DNA from: JANXQG01 sp037147235
GTDB taxonomy: Bacteria; Planctomycetota; Planctomycetia; Pirellulales; Thermoguttaceae
Assembly: GCA_037147235.1 (NCBI GenBank)
Contig: JBAWVO010000238.1
Location: forward strand, 1-9,979
Direction of reading: 5' to 3'
Length of the DNA stretch: 9,979 nt
The notes beneath the pieces are model-generated. The model had not been told where the DNA came from. It ran no database searches and saw only the letters and a program-made list of their open reading frames with translations. Positions 6,134 through 9,979 of the stretch are shown piece after piece; the stretch's first letter is position 1, and every line of letters starts with the position of its first letter. A program made the position numbers and the translations under genes.

Positions 6134-6710
6134 GGGTTGGTCCTGGGTTGATCACCGTTTTCTACGGGAACACGCCGCACGGCTGTCCCGCGATGCGATC
6201 GCGTTGTACTTGTTCCTGGCTGCCGTCAGCGATCAGAATGGGCTGTCGTTTTACAGCGACCCGTCCACTGCGATTCGCCTGAGGATGAGCGAACAGGCCG
6301 TGATCGCCGTGCGCGATGAGTTGACGGCGGCAGAACTAGTGGCCTATCGAACGCCCTTGACGCAGGTACTTTCACTGCCGCAAACGAATCGTGTCCGTCG
6401 CAGTGGCTTGACATCGCTGGGCGAGATGTTCCGCATCTTGTGGCTAACGCGATCGTGCCACGGAAGCCGCGGGCCGTGGCCTATTACCACCAAAGTGCCC
6501 AAGATTCGGCAGACAACTCGATTCCCAGTCAGCAAGAGAAGGTCCACCAGTGGGCCGACGAACACGACATCGAGATCGTCCGAGAGTATGCCGACGGCCC
6601 ATCGTCGCCGGAAGAATCGCAAGACGAATAATGTTCCACGACGTCAGTTCACGGAATTCCATTCATTTTCCTGCAGCCGGGCCTTGATGGATGTTAGCCA
6701 CATGAGGTAA
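6081..6710 (+). CDS. Winged-helix DNA-binding protein with an abnormal 3' extension
   Basis: The first ~118 residues form a compact domain (WSWVDHRFLREHAARLSRDA, LYLFLAAVSDQNGLSFYSD, MSEQAVIAVRDELTAAELVA, then TPLTQVLSLP), typical of a replication-initiator-like or mobile-element winged helix (about 36-98). The start is well supported by GGAGG at 6067-6071, 9 bases before the ATG. Relatives I recall end shortly after the SLGEMF segment (about base 6430). Here the frame continues for ~90 more codons of Ser/Arg/Thr-rich sequence that is out of frame with a decayed recombinase copy starting at 6440. The original stop has therefore probably been lost. The functional domain may still be made. Its place between the Cys-rich gene and recombinase sequences suggests a role in the biology of the element, e.g. 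regulation or DNA recognition; this is inferred. Confidence 0.65.
   Translation: MIHKQILDPDRVRRPPREGWSWVDHRFLREHAARLSRDAIALYLFLAAVSDQNGLSFYSDPSTAIRLRMSEQAVIAVRDELTAAELVAYRTPLTQVLSLPQTNRVRRSGLTSLGEMFRILWLTRSCHGSRGPWPITTKVPKIRQTTRFPVSKRRSTSGPTNTTSRSSESMPTAHRRRKNRKTNNVPRRQFTEFHSFSCSRALMDVSHMR
6440..6710 (+). pseudogene. Decayed copy of the serine recombinase N-terminus
   Basis: From GTG 6440 the frame reads MANAIVPRKPRAVAYYHQSA, then QDSADNSIPSQQEKVHQWAD and EHDIEIVREYADG. This aligns with the intact recombinase downstream (MANWW..., PRAVAYYRHSAQDRQENSIP, QRDQVREWAEKNQVEIIKEF). Homology in frame stops near 6600 and the frame ends at 6631. The Arg two positions before the nucleophile Ser in the intact protein (YYRHS) is Gln in the sequence YYHQS, shifted to His-Gln, so a key catalytic basic residue is missing. 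A 12-base match, TGGATGTTAGCC, at 6688-6699 equals the DVS coding site of the intact gene at 7054-7065 at nearly the same distance (215 versus 223 bases), so the decayed copy probably extends to ~6710. Confidence 0.7.
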
Positions 6711-6726
6711 CTGCTGTGTCCATAAA

Positions 6727-6749
6727 CCCGCGAGCGATTGTTTCGCGGG
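6727..6749. repeat. GC-rich inverted repeat in the recombinase leader
   Basis: CCCGCGA (6727-6733) and TCGCGGG (6743-6749) form a perfect 7-base stem with a 9-base loop. It ends 13 bases before the AAGGAG ribosome-binding site of the recombinase gene. It could be an RNA hairpin affecting translation, a terminator remnant of the decayed copy (there is no T-tract), or an operator. No decision is possible from sequence alone. Confidence 0.45.
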
Positions 6750-6776
6750 AGATACAAACCCTAAGGAGACAAGACA

Positions 6777-8261
6777 ATGGCAAATTGGTGGGAAATTCCA
6801 TCCGAACAGCCAATCGACATCAGGCCGCGGGCGGTGGCCTATTACCGACACTCCGCCCAAGATCGTCAGGAGAACTCGATCCCGATCCAACGGGACCAGG
6901 TCCGCGAATGGGCGGAGAAGAACCAAGTGGAAATCATAAAAGAGTTCATGGACGCCGGCAAGTCCGGCCTGAATGCCGAGGGCCGCCCGGCATTCACTGA
7001 AATGATGGAACATTGGGTCAAGCAGGACCGGGACTTCCGCTACATCCTTTGCCTGGATGTTAGCCGCTGGGGCCGGTTCCAGGATCTCGATCTCTCGGCT
7101 ACCTTCAGCTCGGAATGCAAACGGCATGGCAAGGAGGTGGTCTATACGACCATGGGCCTGCCCAGGGAGAATGATAACTTCCAACCGGTCTATGTCCAAT
7201 TCGAGCGATTCCGGGCCGCCCAATACAGCAAGGAGCTGAGCGAGAAGGTCTGGAGGGGCTGCATGAAGATCGCCGAGCAGGGCTACTGGGCAGGCGGTGC
7301 CGCACCGTACGGAATGCAGCGCCTCCTGCTCGACGAGAAACGCGAGCCGGTGGGAGTCTTGGAACCGGGCCAGCACAAAAGCATCCACAACCAGCGTGTG
7401 ACTTTGACGGAGGGCGATCCGGCCGAGATCGCCGTCATCCACCGCATCTTTCACGAGTTCACCGAGCTGCTCTACTCGGAACATCGCATTGCGGAGGGGC
7501 TTAACTTTGACGGCATCCCGTCGGCCAACGCACCCCGCTGGTCGGCGGGCATGGTCGTCCATCGGCTCAGAAACGAAAAGTATGCCGGCACGATGGTCTA
7601 TAACAAGACGCAGAGCAAGCTGAAAACGCCCTCCAGGCAGAACCCGCCCGAGCAGTGGGTGCGAACACCGTCGGCCTTCGAGGGGATCATCCCTTACGAG
7701 CAGTTTCTCAAGGCCCAGGAGTTACTTGCCAAACGCCGGCAGAAGTACCAGTCGGAAGAGATGATCAAGCAGCTGGCGGCGATCTACCAGCAGTATGGGC
7801 TGTTTCATGCGTCCCTGATACGGACTTTGCCCAATGTGCCGTCGCCAGCAACTTTTGCCCACCGCCTTGGGGGCCTCGATCTGGCTTTTCAGCAGATGCA
7901 CCGCGAGCCGTGTGATCGGGCTCGGGCGATGGTCCACGAGCGGATTCGCGAGCACGTGCCCGAGGTTCTGGCCTACTCGGACTTCCTGGTGCTTGACCAG
8001 CGTCTGGCGGTCTCGGTGCAACCGGCCGTGCCGATGCCCAACGGCTACGCCACCTATTGGCCGTTTCGGCCCGACACCCGGAATGTCATCGACCTCACGC
8101 TGGGCGTTTTATTGTCTGACGCCGAGGACTTTGAGATCCTCGGCTATGTGGCATTACCACGTCTGCTGGCCGGCACACGCACTTTACGCATCTCGGCCAC
8201 TTCGTCGCGAACCGAATTGTTCGGCTGCTGCGAATTGGACTTTTTGCAACAGTTACTCTAA
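6777..8261 (+). CDS. Large serine recombinase
   Basis: A 494-residue DNA recombinase. The catalytic resolvase domain spans about 16-165: PRAVAYYRHSAQD with the presumed nucleophile Ser26, and DVSRWGRFQDLD with the paired arginines. The recombinase domain follows (GYWAGGAAPYGMQR; then EIAVIHRIFHEFTE, SAGMVVHRLRNEKYAGTMVY to about residue 285), typical of the large serine recombinases that integrate, excise or invert DNA. I see no CxxC zinc ribbon. The ~170 C-terminal residues contain a coil-like KAQELLAKRRQK and a winged-helix-like LFHASLIRTLPNVPSPATFA region, as in chromosomal recombinases of unknown target. The start is certain: AAGGAG at 6763-6768, 8 bases before ATG 6777. A ParB-like gene follows after 15 bases with its own AGGA, so recombinase and ParB genes form one operon. 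All core residues are present, so it is probably active. Confidence 0.88.
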   Translation: MANWWEIPSEQPIDIRPRAVAYYRHSAQDRQENSIPIQRDQVREWAEKNQVEIIKEFMDAGKSGLNAEGRPAFTEMMEHWVKQDRDFRYILCLDVSRWGRFQDLDLSATFSSECKRHGKEVVYTTMGLPRENDNFQPVYVQFERFRAAQYSKELSEKVWRGCMKIAEQGYWAGGAAPYGMQRLLLDEKREPVGVLEPGQHKSIHNQRVTLTEGDPAEIAVIHRIFHEFTELLYSEHRIAEGLNFDGIPSANAPRWSAGMVVHRLRNEKYAGTMVYNKTQSKLKTPSRQNPPEQWVRTPSAFEGIIPYEQFLKAQELLAKRRQKYQSEEMIKQLAAIYQQYGLFHASLIRTLPNVPSPATFAHRLGGLDLAFQQMHREPCDRARAMVHERIREHVPEVLAYSDFLVLDQRLAVSVQPAVPMPNGYATYWPFRPDTRNVIDLTLGVLLSDAEDFEILGYVALPRLLAGTRTLRISATSSRTELFGCCELDFLQQLL

Positions 8262-8276
8262 CCCACAGGAAACTCC

Positions 8277-9191
8277 ATGGAAAACTCGTTTGCCATCGTG
8301 CTGATCAAGAATCGGCGTTACGAAGAGGTTCCGACTGACAAAATCAAGGTGATCAACCCTCGCAATCGCGAGGCCGAGCAGTTCGATATGAATGTCCAGA
8401 GCATCGATCACGTCGGGCTGATGAAGCCGATCCGCGTGAACGACAAGTTTCTCGATCGAACCGAGATGTACGAGCTGATCTGCGGCGAAGGGCGGCTTCA
8501 AGCCCATCAACGCCTAAAGCGAACCACAATCCTAGCCGAGGTAATCACCTGCACCCGCAAGGAGGCCTATCTGCAATCCCTGGTGGAAAACCTCGCCCGC
8601 ACCAAGCCGGGGAGCATGTGCTTTGCCAGGGAACTGAAGCGTCTGCACGACGAAGGCTGGGATTTCAAGAAGATTGCGGGCATTGCCCTCAAGACGGAGT
8701 ACTATATCCGGGAATACATCCGCTTGGTGGAACAGGGCGAGGAGCGGCTGATCCAAGGGGTCGAGCAAGGCGTCTTTCCCATCAAGTTTGCCATTCAGGT
8801 GTCGGCCTCGGAGAACGGCCACCTCCAGAATCTCCTCATGGATGCATTTGACGAGGGGATCGTGACCACGAACAACTTTGCCCAAGCTAGGCGGATCATC
8901 ACAACCCGCTCGCGGGCCGGCAAGGAGAAGAAAAAGACCGCCGAGCAATATACCGTCGATCAGCTCAAGCAGGACATCGCCGAGGCCACCAAGGTGAAGG
9001 TTTCTTACGTCCGGGAGGCGAAAGGGAAGGAAAGCCGATTCCTAACGCTTCTAACAGGGATCAATGAGCTGTGGCAAGACGTTGACCTCGTCAGCCTTCT
9101 CCAAGAGGAGAAGCTCGCCGAGCGTCCCGACCTGGCGGGCGACTTCGCTTACGAGACACATTCAATTAGCGTGGAGCCAGTCCATGCGTGA
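8277..9191 (+). CDS. ParB/RepB-family DNA-binding protein, full length
   Basis: A 304-residue protein. The ParB N-terminal domain is at about 15-110. It contains NPRNREAEQFD, a box-I/CTP-site-like GEGRLQA (70-76, compare GERRxxA) and VENLAR (103-108, compare ENxQR). These are the places where ParB proteins bind and hydrolyse CTP, so CTP binding is plausible but not certain. A helix-turn-helix follows at about 124-150 (WDFKKIAGIALKTEYYIREY), then a RepB-like C-terminal helical region to ~215, a charged linker (KEKKKTAEQ) and an extra ~80-residue tail. ATG 8277 has AGGA 6 bases upstream. No ParA ATPase is present, so this is not a classical partition pair; a role as recombinase partner or DNA-site-recognition factor is inferred. 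Its TGA overlaps the ATG of the next gene by 8 bases. Confidence 0.82.
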   Translation: MENSFAIVLIKNRRYEEVPTDKIKVINPRNREAEQFDMNVQSIDHVGLMKPIRVNDKFLDRTEMYELICGEGRLQAHQRLKRTTILAEVITCTRKEAYLQSLVENLARTKPGSMCFARELKRLHDEGWDFKKIAGIALKTEYYIREYIRLVEQGEERLIQGVEQGVFPIKFAIQVSASENGHLQNLLMDAFDEGIVTTNNFAQARRIITTRSRAGKEKKKTAEQYTVDQLKQDIAEATKVKVSYVREAKGKESRFLTLLTGINELWQDVDLVSLLQEEKLAERPDLAGDFAYETHSISVEPVHA

Positions 9192-9462
9192 CGAGAGTCG
9201 TGTGGGTAAACGCGACCTGCCCGTCGGCAAGCTCGTGCCACGCAGCGAGCACAAGACGAGCAAAAAGCATTACCAACGGATCGAGGCCAGTTTGCGGACC
9301 GTCGGCCTGATCGAACCGCTGATCGTCTACGATCAGGGGGACACCTTCGAGATCCTCGACGGCAATCTGCGGTACGAGATTCTGCTGGAGATGGGTGTGC
9401 AAACCATCCCCTGCGTCGTTGACCAAACACCTCCAACCAACCAGGAACAGACCCATGAGTGA
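9184..9462 (+). CDS. Short ParB N-terminal-domain protein (C-terminally truncated paralogue)
   Basis: A 92-residue protein. Residues 10-79 are almost the same as the next gene's product (QRIEASLR, GLIEPLIVYDQGDTFEILDG, NLRYEILLEMG). The helix-turn-helix and RepB-like part of that product is missing and replaced by a short polar tail (DQTPPTNQEQTHE). ATG 9184 overlaps the previous stop as ATGCGTGA, and GGAG lies 7 bases upstream, so translation is coupled. The annotated frame is also open upstream to 9064, but that part is antisense-like filler inside the previous gene. It may be a deletion remnant, or it could act as a domain that pairs with the neighbouring ParB proteins without binding DNA. 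Both readings are inferred. Confidence 0.75.
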   Translation: MRDESRVGKRDLPVGKLVPRSEHKTSKKHYQRIEASLRTVGLIEPLIVYDQGDTFEILDGNLRYEILLEMGVQTIPCVVDQTPPTNQEQTHE

Positions 9463-9691
9463 CAGGAATCTAGTCGATGGGCGGGATCTGCCCATCATCA
9501 AGCTGGTGCCACGCACCAAACATAAGGCGACGAAGAAGTATTACCAACGGATCGAGGCCAGCCTGCGGGCGGTCGGGCTCATCGAACCGCTGATCGTCTA
9601 CGATCAGGGGGACACCTTCGAGATCCTCGACGGCAATCTGCGATATGAGATTCTGCTGGAGATGGGCGTGGAGACCGTCCCCTGCCTCGTC
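9184..9691 (+). repeat. Tandem duplication, period 271 bases, covering two ParB gene starts
   Basis: The block 9184-9420 is repeated at 9455-9691 with a constant shift of 271 bases, from start codon to the end of the ParB N-terminal domain. A 62-base stretch is identical (9310-9371 and 9581-9642); the beginning of the block is more diverged, though still alignable. The second copy continues into the C-terminal domain, while the first ends in a short spacer carrying the next start. This looks like gene duplication followed by loss of the 3' half of the first copy. Confidence 0.85.
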
Positions 9692-9961
9692 TGGAAGCAC
9701 AGGGAGGCATTTACAACCAGCCGGATGATCAACCACATCAGTGCTGCTGAAGAGATGCGAATGCTCCGCAAGTCGCTCGAGGAGCTCGACGAGAAGACGA
9801 TCGCCAATGCATTGGGCCTAGCGGGGATCGGGCATCGTCTCAACGGCACGTTGACGAAACAACTGGAGCCGCGGGTGCTCAAGGCTTTTGAGGCGGGAAA
9901 GATCAACCGCACGTGTGCCCAGGAACTAAATAGCCTTGCGCGATTTCAGGAGGTTGTGTAA
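9455..9961 (+). CDS. ParB N-terminal plus RepB-type C-terminal domain protein
   Basis: A 168-residue protein. The ParB-like N-terminal domain is at 11-80 with DGNLRYE (59-65) at the place of the GxxR motif; the ENxQR motif of the CTP-binding ParB proteins is not evident. Residues 96-160 (AAEEMRMLRKSLEELDEKTI, ANALGL..., then LEPRVLKAFEAGKINRTCAQ) match the style of the RepB C-terminal region: a helix-turn-helix followed by a helical bundle. Proteins of this type that I know continue for some tens of residues after the point matching LARFQEVV, so it may be slightly truncated. ATG 9455 overlaps the previous stop as ATGAGTGA, and AGGAA lies 7 bases upstream. The frame is open to 9395, but homology with the neighbouring gene starts at this ATG. 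Confidence 0.78.
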   Translation: MSDRNLVDGRDLPIIKLVPRTKHKATKKYYQRIEASLRAVGLIEPLIVYDQGDTFEILDGNLRYEILLEMGVETVPCLVWKHREAFTTSRMINHISAAEEMRMLRKSLEELDEKTIANALGLAGIGHRLNGTLTKQLEPRVLKAFEAGKINRTCAQELNSLARFQEVV

Positions 9962-9979
9962 AACAAGGACTTACAAACA

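Noticed and set aside
6663..7562. 299-residue open frame on the minus strand
   Set aside because: It is antisense to the serine recombinase in GC-biased codons and has no family character.
9064..9183. Upstream extension of the short ParB gene to ATG 9064
   Set aside because: It lies inside the preceding ParB gene in another frame; the tandem copy at 9455 and the stop-start overlap show that ATG 9184 is the real start.
1..9979. CRISPR array, tRNA or rRNA genes
   Set aside because: No regularly spaced short repeats and no cloverleaf or rRNA-like segment were seen by eye on either strand.

Overview
The window looks like accessory DNA from a planctomycete-type bacterium. The evidence is a PhyH-family oxygenase fragment, an ARPP-1-type protein, a Cys-rich protein plus winged-helix pair that I associate with planctomycete genomes, and moderately high GC with mixed use of Shine-Dalgarno signals. 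This taxonomic call is an inference from protein style, not a database match.

Left part (1-1356): the tail of an unrecognised gene is followed by a PhyH gene that keeps only its first ~112 residues and then runs into unrelated DNA. Next is a toxin-antitoxin pair with its own promoter: a MazE/AbrB-type antitoxin and a Doc-type toxin carrying the HPFVDGNKRTG motif. Middle part (1357-5130): on the minus strand, a 5'-truncated ARPP-1-family gene lies just upstream of a PPP-type metallophosphatase with an intact active-site motif set. The ARPP-1 homology stops abruptly near 3021, where a four-helix membrane protein starts on the plus strand, so a rearrangement joined two gene fragments there. A six-helix membrane protein (minus strand) and a small, frameshifted two-helix membrane protein (plus strand) diverge from a shared promoter region. 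The small one is visible only when a frame without start codons is read.

Right part (5131-9979): all genes read rightwards and form a DNA-handling module. It starts with a protein with two Cys4 clusters, then an overlapping winged-helix protein whose 3' end runs into a decayed copy of a serine recombinase. A complete large serine recombinase follows, then three ParB-like genes. The recombinase and the three ParB-like genes are tightly packed: a 15-base gap, then two 8-base start/stop overlaps of the form ATGNGTGA. The second and third ParB genes begin with a 271-base-period tandem duplication, and both are shorter than expected.

Overall, the left half shows repeated gene truncation, as expected in a rearrangement-prone island. 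The right half holds the most interesting system: a recombinase plus ParB-array cassette, probably a mobile or plasmid-derived element, with a dead recombinase copy just upstream of the live one.
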